Positions 48,444 to 56,913 of a DNA stretch of 64,000 nucleotides are shown one piece after another. Made by a program: the position numbers and the translations under genes. Origin of the DNA: Ectothiorhodospira shaposhnikovii (GTDB taxonomy: Bacteria > Pseudomonadota > Gammaproteobacteria > Ectothiorhodospirales > Ectothiorhodospiraceae); contig NZ_JAJMLZ010000001.1 of NCBI RefSeq assembly GCF_022227765.1, positions 310,001 through 374,000 on the forward strand, given 5' to 3'. Under the pieces are notes generated by a model that made no database searches, was not told where the DNA came from, and saw only the letters and a list, made by a program, of their open reading frames with translations. The stretch's first letter is position 1. The number at the start of each line of letters is the position of its first letter.

Positions 48444-50224
48444 GCCGTCCTTCATCACTTCCCGGACAGACCCAGTATCAGATCCCCGGCGTGGAGGTCT
48501 ATCGCCGGCTGCTGTCCCATTCCCTGAAATACTGGCCCTACCTGCTGATGGCCCTGGTGGCCATGCTCATCACCGCCGCCACCGAGACCGGCTTTGCCGC
48601 CCTCATGCGGCCCCTGATGGACGGCAGTTTCGTGGACCGGGACCCGGATGCCATCCGCTGGATTCCTCTGGCCATCATCGGCATCTTCTTCATCCGCGGC
48701 GTGGCGGAATTCCTGTCCAACTACACCATGAAGTGGGTGGGGCGGCAGGTGGTGAAGGAACTGCGCGGGCGCATGTTCCGGCATCTGTTGCAGATGCCCG
48801 TGTCCTATTTCGACCGCAATGCCGGCGGTCAGCTCATCTCCCGTCTGACCTACAATGTGGAGCAGGTGGCGGCGGCCTCCACCGACAGCATCACCATCCT
48901 GATCCGGGATACGGTCACGGTCCTGGGTCTGCTCGGTTGGATGCTGTACCTGAACTGGAAGCTCACCCTGGCGGTACTCATCGTGGCCCCGGCGGTGGCC
49001 TTTGCGGTGGACCGGGTGACCCGCCGGTTCCGCAAGATCAGCCGTCGCATCCAGGCCTCCATGGGGGATGTGACCCACGTGGCCGGCGAGGTGATGGACG
49101 GCAACCGGGTGGTCAAGATCTTCGGCGGCGAGGACTACGAACAGTCCCGCTTCGACGAGATCAACGAACGCAACCGTCGCCTGCACATGAAGATGGTGGC
49201 CACCCAGGCCAGCAATCTGCCCATCATCCAGTTCTTCGTCGCCATCGCCCTGGCCCTGATCGTGTGGATCGCCACCCACGAATCCCTGCTCCAGGATGTG
49301 TCGGTGGGGACCTTCGTGTCCTTCATCACCGCCATGCTGCTCCTGCTGACACCCATTCGCCGTCTGGTGAACGTCAACGCCATGCTGCAGAAGGGCATCG
49401 CCGCCGGACAGAACATCTTCGGTCTGCTGGATGAGCCCCTGGAGCGGGACCAGGGCACCCTGTCCCTGGATCGGGCCAGGGGCGAGATCCGGCTGCGGGG
49501 CGTGAGCTTCAGCTACGATGCCGCCAAGGGGGATGTGCTGCGGCAGATCGACCTTGACGTGGCCCCGGGAGAAACCTTGGCCCTGGTGGGCCGTTCCGGC
49601 AGCGGCAAGACCACGTTGGTCAACCTGCTGCCCCGCTTCTATGAACCCCAGCGGGGCGAGGTGCTGCTGGACGGGGTGGACATTCGCCAGTACCGCCTGG
49701 CGGATCTGCGTCGCCAGATCGCCTATGTGGGGCAGCACGTGACCCTGTTCAACGACACCATCGCCAACAACATCGCCTACGGCAGCCAGGTGGACCCCTC
49801 CGATGAACGCCGCATCCTGGAAGCGGCGGAGGCGGCCCAGGCCATGGAGTTCATCCGTCGTCTGCCCGAAGGACTCAACACCCTGGTGGGGGATAACGGG
49901 GTCCTGCTCTCCGGTGGTCAGCGTCAGCGCCTGGCCATCGCCCGGGCCCTGCTCAAGGATGCCCCCATCCTGATCCTGGACGAGGCCACCTCGGCCCTGG
50001 ACACGGAGGCTGAACGGCACATCCAGAAGGCGTTGGATCACCTGCTGCAAAATCGTACCACCCTGGTCATCGCCCACCGTCTGTCCACGGTGGAAAAGGC
50101 CGATCGCATTGTGGTGATGCAGGATGGCCGCATCCTGGAGACCGGCACCCATCGGGACCTGCTGGCCCGGGACGGCATGTATGCCCACCTGCACCGTCTG
50201 CAGTTCAGTGACGATGGGTTGTAA
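48440..50224 (+). CDS. msbA: Lipid A export ABC transporter MsbA
   Basis: Half-transporter of 594 residues that flips lipid A-core across the inner membrane. TM domain (about 20-330) with ADTEx-like ITAATETGFAALM and NTVEQVAAASTD-type (here YNVEQVAAASTDS), then the ATPase domain with VGRSGSGKTTLVNLLPRFY, signature LLSGGQRQRLAIARAL and LILDEATSALD. Followed by lpxK and kdsB, confirming an LPS role. Confidence 0.95.
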   Translation: MSRPSSLPGQTQYQIPGVEVYRRLLSHSLKYWPYLLMALVAMLITAATETGFAALMRPLMDGSFVDRDPDAIRWIPLAIIGIFFIRGVAEFLSNYTMKWVGRQVVKELRGRMFRHLLQMPVSYFDRNAGGQLISRLTYNVEQVAAASTDSITILIRDTVTVLGLLGWMLYLNWKLTLAVLIVAPAVAFAVDRVTRRFRKISRRIQASMGDVTHVAGEVMDGNRVVKIFGGEDYEQSRFDEINERNRRLHMKMVATQASNLPIIQFFVAIALALIVWIATHESLLQDVSVGTFVSFITAMLLLLTPIRRLVNVNAMLQKGIAAGQNIFGLLDEPLERDQGTLSLDRARGEIRLRGVSFSYDAAKGDVLRQIDLDVAPGETLALVGRSGSGKTTLVNLLPRFYEPQRGEVLLDGVDIRQYRLADLRRQIAYVGQHVTLFNDTIANNIAYGSQVDPSDERRILEAAEAAQAMEFIRRLPEGLNTLVGDNGVLLSGGQRQRLAIARALLKDAPILILDEATSALDTEAERHIQKALDHLLQNRTTLVIAHRLSTVEKADRIVVMQDGRILETGTHRDLLARDGMYAHLHRLQFSDDGL

Positions 50225-50242
50225 GGGTGTGGGGCAGGAGAC

Positions 50243-51250
50243 ATGGGGCCGGTGAAATCCCTGGATCATTACTGGAACGACCGCAACCCGGTCGCCCTGG
50301 CCCTCTATCCGCTGTCGCTGCTGTATACCGCCGTGGTCCTGCTCAACCGGGCCCGGCATCGTCACCGCAACCGCTATCGTCCCCGGCTGCCGGTGCGGGC
50401 GGTGATCGTGGTGGGCAACCTGACCGTGGGGGGGACCGGCAAGACCCCCATGGTGGTCTGGCTCTGTGGCCTGCTCAAGGACCACGGCTACCGGCCCGGA
50501 GTGGTCAGCCGGGGGTACGGGGGGCAGGCCCGGCACTGGCCCCAGCCGGTGACGCCGGAGAGCGATCCGGCTCAGGTGGGAGACGAGCCGGTGCTGATCG
50601 CCATCCGCGGTGGTTGTCCGGTCTACGTGGACCCGGATCGCAATCGGGCGGCGCGGGCGCTGCTGGCGGCCCATGACTGCGACATCATCGTCGCCGACGA
50701 CGGCCTGCAGCACCATGCCCTGCGGCGGGATCTGGAGATCGTCATGGTGGATGGCCAAAGACGCTTCGGCAACGGTCTGTGCCTGCCGGCGGGTCCGTTG
50801 CGCGAGCCGCCGGGACGACTGGACGAGGTGGACTTCGTGGTGGTCAACGGTCCGCCCCGACCCGGGGAGCGGGCCATGCAGCTCACCGGCACCCTGGCCC
50901 TGTCGGTGCAACGGCCGGAACAGGTCATGGCCCTGGCGGCGCTGTGCGGCCGGCGGGTCCATGCCCTGGCGGGGATCGGGCACCCGCCCCGTTTCTTCGA
51001 CATGCTCACGGCGGCCGGTCTGGAAGTGATCCCCCATGCTTTTCCGGATCATCATCCCTACACGGTGGATGAGATACGCTTTGACGACGGTCTTCCGGTA
51101 CTGATGACCGAGAAGGATGCCGTAAAATGCCGGGGCATGGCCGGCCCCGAACACTGGTTCGTACCCGTCAGCGCCGTGCCCGAGCCGGCCCTGGCATCGG
51201 CAATACTGCGCGCGGTCCAGGCCCTGGACCGCCTTCACAGCTTGAGGTAA
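50243..51250 (+). CDS. lpxK: Tetraacyldisaccharide 4'-kinase
   Basis: Phosphorylates the lipid A disaccharide at the 4' position. At 335 residues it has the membrane-proximal N-terminus, Walker [16 protein letters not shown] (about residues 58-72), VVSRGYGG, and [17 protein letters not shown] with the catalytic DDGLQ. Lies between msbA and ycaR as in E. coli. Confidence 0.96.
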   Translation: MGPVKSLDHYWNDRNPVALALYPLSLLYTAVVLLNRARHRHRNRYRPRLPVRAVIVVGNLTVGGTGKTPMVVWLCGLLKDHGYRPGVVSRGYGGQARHWPQPVTPESDPAQVGDEPVLIAIRGGCPVYVDPDRNRAARALLAAHDCDIIVADDGLQHHALRRDLEIVMVDGQRRFGNGLCLPAGPLREPPGRLDEVDFVVVNGPPRPGERAMQLTGTLALSVQRPEQVMALAALCGRRVHALAGIGHPPRFFDMLTAAGLEVIPHAFPDHHPYTVDEIRFDDGLPVLMTEKDAVKCRGMAGPEHWFVPVSAVPEPALASAILRAVQALDRLHSLR

Positions 51251-51257
51251 TGGAACG

Positions 51258-51452
51258 ATGGACAAACGCTTGCTCGATATTCTGGTCTGCCCGGTCACCA
51301 AGGGTCCCCTGATCCATGACAAGGAACGGAGCGAACTCGTCTCCCGCGGCGCCCGGCTGGCCTATCCCATCCGTGACGACATTCCGGTGATGCTGGAAGA
51401 CGAGGCCCGCCGGCTGACGGAAGAGGAACTGGAGAAGTGGAAGGACAAGTGA
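51258..51452 (+). CDS. ycaR: Trm112/YcaR family protein
   Basis: A 64-residue protein: [18 protein letters not shown] with a single CPV motif, then [21 protein letters not shown]. The Trm112-like fold acts as activator subunit of methyltransferases in other organisms; its bacterial role between lpxK and kdsB is uncertain. The paired cysteines of eukaryotic Trm112 are mostly absent. Confidence 0.93.
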   Translation: MDKRLLDILVCPVTKGPLIHDKERSELVSRGARLAYPIRDDIPVMLEDEARRLTEEELEKWKDK

Positions 51453-51496
51453 TCCGTCGGGGATCATCCATGGTTGCAGTCACGGAGAGGTACTGA

Positions 51497-52252
51497 ATGT
51501 CCTTCAAGGTGGTCATCCCGGCCCGTTACGGTTCCACGCGCCTGCCCGGCAAGCCCCTGGTGGACCTGGCGGGCAAGCCCATGGTGCAACATGTCTGGGA
51601 GCGGGCCCAGGCCAGCGGAGCCGAGGACGTGGTCCTGGCCACGGACGATGCCAGGATCGAGGCGGCCGCCCGGGCCTTCGGCGCCCGGGTCTGCCTGACC
51701 TCGGTGCATCACGCTTCCGGCAGCGACCGAATCGCGGAGGTGGCGGCGCGAATGGACTGGCCGGACGATGCCATCGTGGTGAACCTGCAGGGGGACGAGC
51801 CCCTGACTCCGCCCTGCATCGTGCGCCAGGTGGCGGAGAATCTGGCCGCCCGTCCGGAAGCCATGATCGCCACCTTGTGCACCCCCATCACCCGGGCTGC
51901 CCAACTGTATGATCCTCACACCGTCAAGGTGGTGCGGGATGCCCGGGATTTCGCCCTCTATTTCAGCCGTGCCCCGATTCCCTGGGAACGGGATGCCCTG
52001 GATATGGAAGTGTCACCGGCCCTGCAGGTCTGCAAGCGCCACATCGGCCTCTACGCCTACCGGGTGGGGTATCTGAAGCGCTTCACCTGCATGGAGAGCT
52101 GTGCCCTGGAACGGCTTGAGAGCCTGGAGCAGTTGCGGGCCCTCTATCATGGCGCCAGGATCCATGTGGACGTGGCCCTGGAAACCCCGCCGGCGGGGGT
52201 GGACACCCAGGAGGACGTGGAGCGGGTCACCCTGGTGCTGCGGCAGGCCTAG
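51497..52252 (+). CDS. kdsB: 3-deoxy-manno-octulosonate cytidylyltransferase
   Basis: Activates Kdo with CTP for LPS inner-core assembly. The 251-residue enzyme begins [21 protein letters not shown], the nucleotide-binding P-loop of the family, followed by [14 protein letters not shown] and [16 protein letters not shown] precedes the ATG. Its stop overlaps the convergent permease gene by four bases. Confidence 0.96.
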   Translation: MSFKVVIPARYGSTRLPGKPLVDLAGKPMVQHVWERAQASGAEDVVLATDDARIEAAARAFGARVCLTSVHHASGSDRIAEVAARMDWPDDAIVVNLQGDEPLTPPCIVRQVAENLAARPEAMIATLCTPITRAAQLYDPHTVKVVRDARDFALYFSRAPIPWERDALDMEVSPALQVCKRHIGLYAYRVGYLKRFTCMESCALERLESLEQLRALYHGARIHVDVALETPPAGVDTQEDVERVTLVLRQA

Positions 52253-53196
52253 CCGGCGGCCGGGGAGGGTGCCCGCAGACGTCGGGCACGCCACCACCGC
52301 GCCAACAGTCCATGGCGGGGTGCCAGCAGCAGGGTGATCAGGAACAGCGCCGCCGCCACCAGCACGATGGCGCCCCCCGATGCCACGTCCAGCCGGAAGG
52401 ACAGGTAAAGTCCCACCACCGATGCGGTCACGCCGACGGCCACCGACAGCATCATCATGGTGGTCAGCCGTTCCGTCAGCAGGTGGGCGGTGGCCCCCGG
52501 CGTGATGAGCATGGCCACCACCAGGATGATCCCCACGGTTTCCAGGCTGGCGACGATGGTCAGGGTCAGCAGCAGGATCAACCCGTAATGGATCAGCCCG
52601 GTGTTGAAGCCCAGGGCCTGGGCCTGCATGGGGTCGAAGGTGTACAGCAGCAGCGGCCGGTAGAAGGCCCATACCGCCAGTAATGCCAGCAGTCCCGCGA
52701 ACAGGGTCAGCAGCAGGGCCGGGTACTGGACGCCCAACACGTTGCCGAACAGGATGTGCATGAGGTGGGTGTTGGTGGCGATCTTGCCGATGATGACCAC
52801 GCCCAGGGCAAAGGCCGCCGTGAACATGAGCCCCATGGCGGCATCCGCCTTGAGCCGGGTGTGTCTCTCCAGGGCGCCGATGCCCACCGAGGTGAGGGCG
52901 CCGGCGATGAAGGCGCCGATGAAAAAGGGCCAGCCCAGCAGATAGGCAATGGCCACGCCGGGCAGGACCGCATGGGAGATGGCATCTCCCAGCAGCGACC
53001 AGCGCTTGAGCACCACAAAGCAGGACAGCAGGCCGCAGATGGCGCCCACCAGGATGGCGGTGAGCAGGGCCCGCTGCATGAAGCTGTAACTGAAGGGTTC
53101 CGCCAGGGCATCGGGTAGCAGGCCCACCCCCAGCATCAGTACCCACAGCAGGGCGTCGATCAGCCCGATGCCCAGGGTTTCCAGGATCTCCATCAT
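52249..53196 (-). CDS. Metal ABC transporter permease (Mn/Fe type)
   Basis: A 315-residue inner-membrane permease of the ABC-3 family with eight or so TMs. Hallmarks: [36 protein letters not shown] (about residues 60-80), and [17 protein letters not shown]. The ATG at 53196 overlaps the ATPase stop. A C-terminal basic tail ([16 protein letters not shown]) ends at the kdsB junction. Substrate assigned from the binding protein of the operon. Confidence 0.92.
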   Translation of the reverse strand: MMEILETLGIGLIDALLWVLMLGVGLLPDALAEPFSYSFMQRALLTAILVGAICGLLSCFVVLKRWSLLGDAISHAVLPGVAIAYLLGWPFFIGAFIAGALTSVGIGALERHTRLKADAAMGLMFTAAFALGVVIIGKIATNTHLMHILFGNVLGVQYPALLLTLFAGLLALLAVWAFYRPLLLYTFDPMQAQALGFNTGLIHYGLILLLTLTIVASLETVGIILVVAMLITPGATAHLLTERLTTMMMLSVAVGVTASVVGLYLSFRLDVASGGAIVLVAAALFLITLLLAPRHGLLARWWRARRLRAPSPAAG

Positions 53197-54017
53197 GGAA
53201 AGGCCTCCAGGGGTGGGTCGCGCCGGGCCACCGGGCGCCATCCGGCCACCGCCGTGCATGCCAGCATCTCGTCCACCAGCATGTTGTCGGGCGCACCCAT
53301 GCCCACGATGGTGCGATTGATCAGCAGTACCTGATCGGCATAGCGTCTGGCACTGTCCATGTCATGGGTGACCATCACCACCGTGCGACCGGCGGCCCGC
53401 TGCCGGGCCAGCAGGTCCAGGATCAGCCGTTCACTGGCGGCATCCACCCCGGCCAGGGGCTCATCCAGCAGCAGCAGCCGGGCTTCCTGGGCCAGGGCCC
53501 GGGCCAGCAGCACGCGCTTTTTCTGTCCCCCGGAGAGGGCGCCGATGGGGCGGCTGGCGAAATCCCGCATGTTCACCGCCTCAAGGCACCGGTGCACCAC
53601 GTCCCAGTGACGGGACTCGGCCCAGCGGGGCGGCAGCAGCCGGCGCCACCAGGGATCTGTGCGCATGTGGCCGAAACGTCCCGTCAGCACCGTGTCCTGC
53701 ACGGAGATGGGGAAGTCCCATTCCACCGCTTCCTGCTGGGCCATGTAGGCGATATGCCCCAGGCGGCGCTGCCGGGCCGGGTCCTCTCCATGCACCGTGA
53801 CCTCCCCGCGCAGCGGTTTCATCACCCCCAGCAGGATGCGGAACAGGGTGGACTTGCCGGCCCCATTGGGGCCGATGATGGCGGTCCACTTGCCCGCGGG
53901 CAGGGCGATGTCCACATCCTCCAGCACGGGCTGGCCGTCATAGGCGGCGCTCAGGCGCTTCACCTCGACGGCCATGGGTTTGGGTGTCAGTCTCAGGACC
54001 ACGTCGGGTTTCCTCAT
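53193..54017 (-). CDS. Metal ABC transporter ATPase (Mn/Fe type)
   Basis: A 274-residue ATPase with Walker A GPNGAGKSTLFR, Q-loop YMAQQEAVEWDFPI (the QxxxxxWDFPISV pattern is characteristic of manganese/iron ABC ATPases), signature LSGGQKKRVLLARAL and Walker B LLLLDEPLAGVD. Overlaps both neighbours by four bases. Confidence 0.94.
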   Translation of the reverse strand: MRKPDVVLRLTPKPMAVEVKRLSAAYDGQPVLEDVDIALPAGKWTAIIGPNGAGKSTLFRILLGVMKPLRGEVTVHGEDPARQRRLGHIAYMAQQEAVEWDFPISVQDTVLTGRFGHMRTDPWWRRLLPPRWAESRHWDVVHRCLEAVNMRDFASRPIGALSGGQKKRVLLARALAQEARLLLLDEPLAGVDAASERLILDLLARQRAAGRTVVMVTHDMDSARRYADQVLLINRTIVGMGAPDNMLVDEMLACTAVAGWRPVARRDPPLEAFP

Positions 54018-54910
54018 GGTGTGCCCAGATGCCGGCGCAGCAAGGCGGCATTATGGCGCATCATGGCGGCATAATCTTCGGCACCGCTACCGGGTTCTCC
54101 CAGGGAGTCCACATAGAGCGGTCCGGCCACGGCCACGCCGGTGTCGGCGGCCACGCTACGCACATGCCGGTCCGAAATCGTGCTTTCCCAGAACAGGGTC
54201 CGGGGCCGGCTTTCGCGGACCCGATCCACGATGCGCATGATTTGTCTGGGGGAGCCCTCGGTTTCCGCATTGGTCCCCCAGACCCCGTCATGCTCGAAAC
54301 CATAGGCGGCGGCAAAGTAGACGAAGGCGGCCTCGCTGGTGATCAGCAGGCGCTGATCATCGGGGATGTCGGCCAGGGTCTGTTCGAGTTCTTCATGCAG
54401 GGCCAAAAGGCGTTGTTCCAGCCGGTTGGCCCGTTGCTGGAAATCCCGCGCCCGCTCCGGCCACTGTCCGGCCAGGGCGGCGGCGATGGCATGGCCGTAG
54501 GCGGCTGCCGCCCGCGGGTCCATCCACAGGTGGGGATCGGGCACGCCCGCGAATTCACCGGTGATGATGGGCCGGGTCTCGAATCCGGAGGCTTCGGCGA
54601 CAGCGATCACGGGAGTCTGGTTGCGCACGGTGCCTTTCACCTGAGGCATCCACTGTTCCAGATCCAAACCGTTGTAGAAGACGATATCCGCCCGTTCCAG
54701 GCTCATGAAGTTGCGTGGCGTGAGTTCCCAGTCGTGGACCTCGGCGCCCACCGGGGTCAGCACGTCAACGGTGATGTCTTCACCGGCGACTTCCCTGACC
54801 AGGTCGCCCAGTATGGAAAAGGTGGCCACCACCCGGCCCTCCCGTGCCCCGACGGGGGCGGTCCAGGCGATCAGAAGTACGAGTAGGGTGAGCAGGCTGG
54901 CGCGGAACAT
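54014..54910 (-). CDS. Metal ABC transporter substrate-binding protein, probable Mn/Fe (cluster A-I)
   Basis: Periplasmic binding protein of 298 residues with a signal peptide (1-22). Ligand candidates are His59 (GAEVHDWE), His127 (DPHLWMDP), Glu193 (ITSEAAFVYFAAAYG) and Asp268 (YVDSLGEPG). The His-His-Glu-Asp set with Glu at the third position is typical of Mn/Fe binders such as PsaA/MntC, whereas zinc-specific ZnuA has a third His and a His-rich loop, both absent. First gene of the importer operon; AAGGAT precedes the ATG. Confidence 0.9.
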   Translation of the reverse strand: MFRASLLTLLVLLIAWTAPVGAREGRVVATFSILGDLVREVAGEDITVDVLTPVGAEVHDWELTPRNFMSLERADIVFYNGLDLEQWMPQVKGTVRNQTPVIAVAEASGFETRPIITGEFAGVPDPHLWMDPRAAAAYGHAIAAALAGQWPERARDFQQRANRLEQRLLALHEELEQTLADIPDDQRLLITSEAAFVYFAAAYGFEHDGVWGTNAETEGSPRQIMRIVDRVRESRPRTLFWESTISDRHVRSVAADTGVAVAGPLYVDSLGEPGSGAEDYAAMMRHNAALLRRHLGTP

Positions 54911-54948
54911 GGGGCAATCCTTTTGGGTGGCTTGGCTTTATGATAATT

Positions 54949-54973
54949 GGACTTATTCCACATTATAAGTTCC
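54949..54973 (-). promoter_or_regulatory. Dyad and -10 element upstream of the Mn/Fe importer
   Basis: CTTAT (54952-54956) and ATAAG (54965-54969) form a symmetric element with 8-bp spacer, extendable to GGACTTAT...ATAAGTTCC with one insertion. It overlaps TATAAT on the minus strand (54962-54967), about 50 bp before the binding-protein gene. A metalloregulator site (MntR, Mur or Fur type) would be expected here, but the sequence is not a clear match to any. Confidence 0.45.
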
Positions 54974-55012
54974 ACGTTGTTCTCCTTTGGTCGCTCTAAT
55001 GCCCCTTTGTCA

Positions 55013-55138
55013 CTCCCGCGAAAGCGGGAGCCCAGGGGCTTTTGGGTTCGTTCCTGGATTCCCGCTTTCGCGGGAATGACCGCGGTGCCGGTCCTGCTTG
55101 CCCACATATTCGACCGGGATTCCCGCCTGCACGGGAAT
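55013..55138. repeat. Cluster of three REP-like palindromes
   Basis: CTCCCGC-gaaa-GCGGGAG (55013-55030), ATTCCCGC-tttc-GCGGGAAT (55058-55077, opposite orientation) and a decayed ATTCCCG...CGGGAAT (55119-55138). They occupy the divergent space between the metal importer operon and the YhiN gene. The first two form an inverted pair like that at 22479-22544. With the dyad listed separately they account for most of the 287-bp gene-free stretch 54911-55197. Confidence 0.85.
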
Positions 55139-55197
55139 GACACCTGGGTGAGGGGGGCTTATCATTTTTCCGCCTGTCTGATCTAGAATCGCCCCCC

Positions 55198-56391
55198 ATG
55201 AATCATTCCCCTATGGCTCGCCACTTCGATGTGGTCATTATCGGCGCCGGTGCCTCCGGGCTCATGTGCGCCGCCGTCGCCGGCGCCCGCGGCCGGCGAG
55301 TGCTGGTGCTGGACCATGCCAACAAGGTGGGCAAGAAGATCCTCATGTCCGGCGGCGGGCGCTGCAATTTCACCAATCGTCATGTGGGACCGGATAACTA
55401 TCTGTGCCGTAACCCCCATTTCGTCAAATCCGCCCTGAGCCGCTATACCCCGGCCGACTTCATTGCCCTGGTGGAGCGTCACGGCATCGCCTATCACGAG
55501 CGCAGCCACGGCCAGCTGTTCTGCGACCATTCCGCCAAGGATATTCTCCGCATGCTGTTGGATGAATGCCGGGCCGGCGGTGTGCGTATCGAGACCCGCA
55601 GTCCGGTCAGCGACCTGCGGATCGGCGAACCCCATCAATTGTTCTGCCCCCAGGGGCCGGTGAGCTGCGAGTCCCTGGTGATCGCCACCGGCGGATGTTC
55701 CATCCCCACCCTCGGGGCCACCGACTTCGGCATGGCGCTGGCGCGCTCTCTGGGCATGACGGTGCATCCGCCCCGGCCCGCCCTGGTGCCCCTGACCCTG
55801 TCCGGACGCACCCTGGAACGGGTGCGCGATCTCTCCGGCATCGCCCTGGAGGCACGGGTGACCGTGGCGGGCCACAGCTTCAAGGAAAACCTCCTGTTCA
55901 CCCACCGCGGACTCAGTGGTCCCGCCGTGCTGCAAGCTTCTTCCTACTGGGAACCGGGTCTGCCGGTGGAGATCGACCTGTTGCCGGAGCTGGATCTGGC
56001 CGCCCATCTCCAACGTCTGCGTCGGGAGCGGCCCAAAATGGCCCTCAAGACCTGGCTGGGGCAGCATCTGACCCGGCGGGTGGCCCAGCGCTGGTGCGAG
56101 TGCTGGGTGGAGGACAAGCCGCTGGAGCAACTCACCACCGGGGATATCGAGGCGGTGGAGGCCGCCTGCAAGCGCTGGACCGTGTGGCCCTCCGGCACAG
56201 AGGGCTACCGGACCGCGGAGGTGACCGTGGGCGGGGTCGACACGGAGGCCCTGTCGTCGAAGACCATGGCCTGCCGGGATCGGCCGGGGTTGTATTTCAT
56301 CGGCGAGGTGATGGACGTGACGGGGCATCTGGGCGGTTACAACTTTCAGTGGGCCTGGTCATCGGGCCACGCGGCGGGGCAGTGCGTATAG
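55198..56391 (+). CDS. YhiN/HI0933-family FAD-dependent oxidoreductase
   Basis: A 397-residue flavoprotein: FDVVIIGAGASGLMCAAVAG (dinucleotide fold, about residues 9-28), then KVGKKILMSGGGRCNFTN, a hallmark of the HI0933 family, and the C-terminal YFIGEVMDVTGHLGGYNFQWAWSSG. The substrate is not established; related proteins are annotated as aminoacetone oxidases. Start is uncertain: ATG 55198 or 55213, neither with a strong Shine-Dalgarno. Confidence 0.9.
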   Translation: MNHSPMARHFDVVIIGAGASGLMCAAVAGARGRRVLVLDHANKVGKKILMSGGGRCNFTNRHVGPDNYLCRNPHFVKSALSRYTPADFIALVERHGIAYHERSHGQLFCDHSAKDILRMLLDECRAGGVRIETRSPVSDLRIGEPHQLFCPQGPVSCESLVIATGGCSIPTLGATDFGMALARSLGMTVHPPRPALVPLTLSGRTLERVRDLSGIALEARVTVAGHSFKENLLFTHRGLSGPAVLQASSYWEPGLPVEIDLLPELDLAAHLQRLRRERPKMALKTWLGQHLTRRVAQRWCECWVEDKPLEQLTTGDIEAVEAACKRWTVWPSGTEGYRTAEVTVGGVDTEALSSKTMACRDRPGLYFIGEVMDVTGHLGGYNFQWAWSSGHAAGQCV

Positions 56392-56407
56392 GACTCGTCC
56401 GGCCCGC

Positions 56408-56863
56408 CTACCGTCGCCCATGGCGCTGTTCCCTCACCGCCGCCACATGGCCCGACTCATGGCAGGCCATGCAGCTGCCCGTCGCCGCCATATAGCCCTC
56501 ATGCCGGGCCAGGAAGAAGGGTTGGTGGACCGCCGCCGTCTCCGTCAGGTGGCAGCCCTTGCAGTTGGCCTGGGTCTTTTCGGGGTATGAGGGCAGCCGG
56601 TCGTGGTGGGGATCCCGCTGTCCGGTGAAGACCAGGAACATCTTGCGCGCGCCTTGCACCTTGTCCCGCATGAAGCCTCCCGTGTGGCAGTCCAGACAAC
56701 CCACCTCGGGGTGTTGCCCCTGATCCCAGGAGACCTTCTCATAGGCATGACAACTGCTGCAGAAGGCATCGGTGGTGGTCATGTGGTGCCCGGCGGTGCC
56801 CCCCAAGGCCAGCAATGCCAACAGGATGAGGAGCGCGGCCATGGTCCGGAACATCTTCATCAT
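56408..56863 (-). CDS. nrfH: NrfH-type tetraheme cytochrome c (quinol dehydrogenase subunit)
   Basis: NapC/NirT-family membrane anchor of 151 residues with one N-terminal TM (about 5-24) and four CxxCH heme motifs (CSSCH, CLDCH, CKGCH, CMACH). It would pass electrons from the quinol pool to NrfA. In Desulfovibrio NrfH the first heme is in CxxCHxM; here it reads CSSCHAYE, so a different sixth ligand or none is likely. GGGGAGGACAG precedes the start. It follows nrfA by 50 bp, so the order is nrfA-nrfH rather than the more usual nrfH-nrfA. Confidence 0.92.
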   Translation of the reverse strand: MMKMFRTMAALLILLALLALGGTAGHHMTTTDAFCSSCHAYEKVSWDQGQHPEVGCLDCHTGGFMRDKVQGARKMFLVFTGQRDPHHDRLPSYPEKTQANCKGCHLTETAAVHQPFFLARHEGYMAATGSCMACHESGHVAAVREQRHGRR

Positions 56864-56913
56864 TCTGTCCTCCCCGCTCGGGCGGGCCGATCGGCCCGCC
56901 GGTGGTCTCGGTC

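Noticed and set aside
48455-51322. Minus-strand 955-codon open frame across msbA and lpxK
   Set aside because: Shadow of two certain genes on the plus strand; no ribosome-binding site or domain.
52249-54910. Zinc importer ZnuABC
   Set aside because: The binding protein has Glu at the third ligand position and no His-rich loop, and the ATPase has the WDFPISV Q-loop pattern of Mn/Fe systems.
55013-55138. Possible CRISPR array at the clustered palindromes
   Set aside because: Only three imperfect copies, alternating orientation, unequal spacing and no cas genes; REP-like elements explain it.
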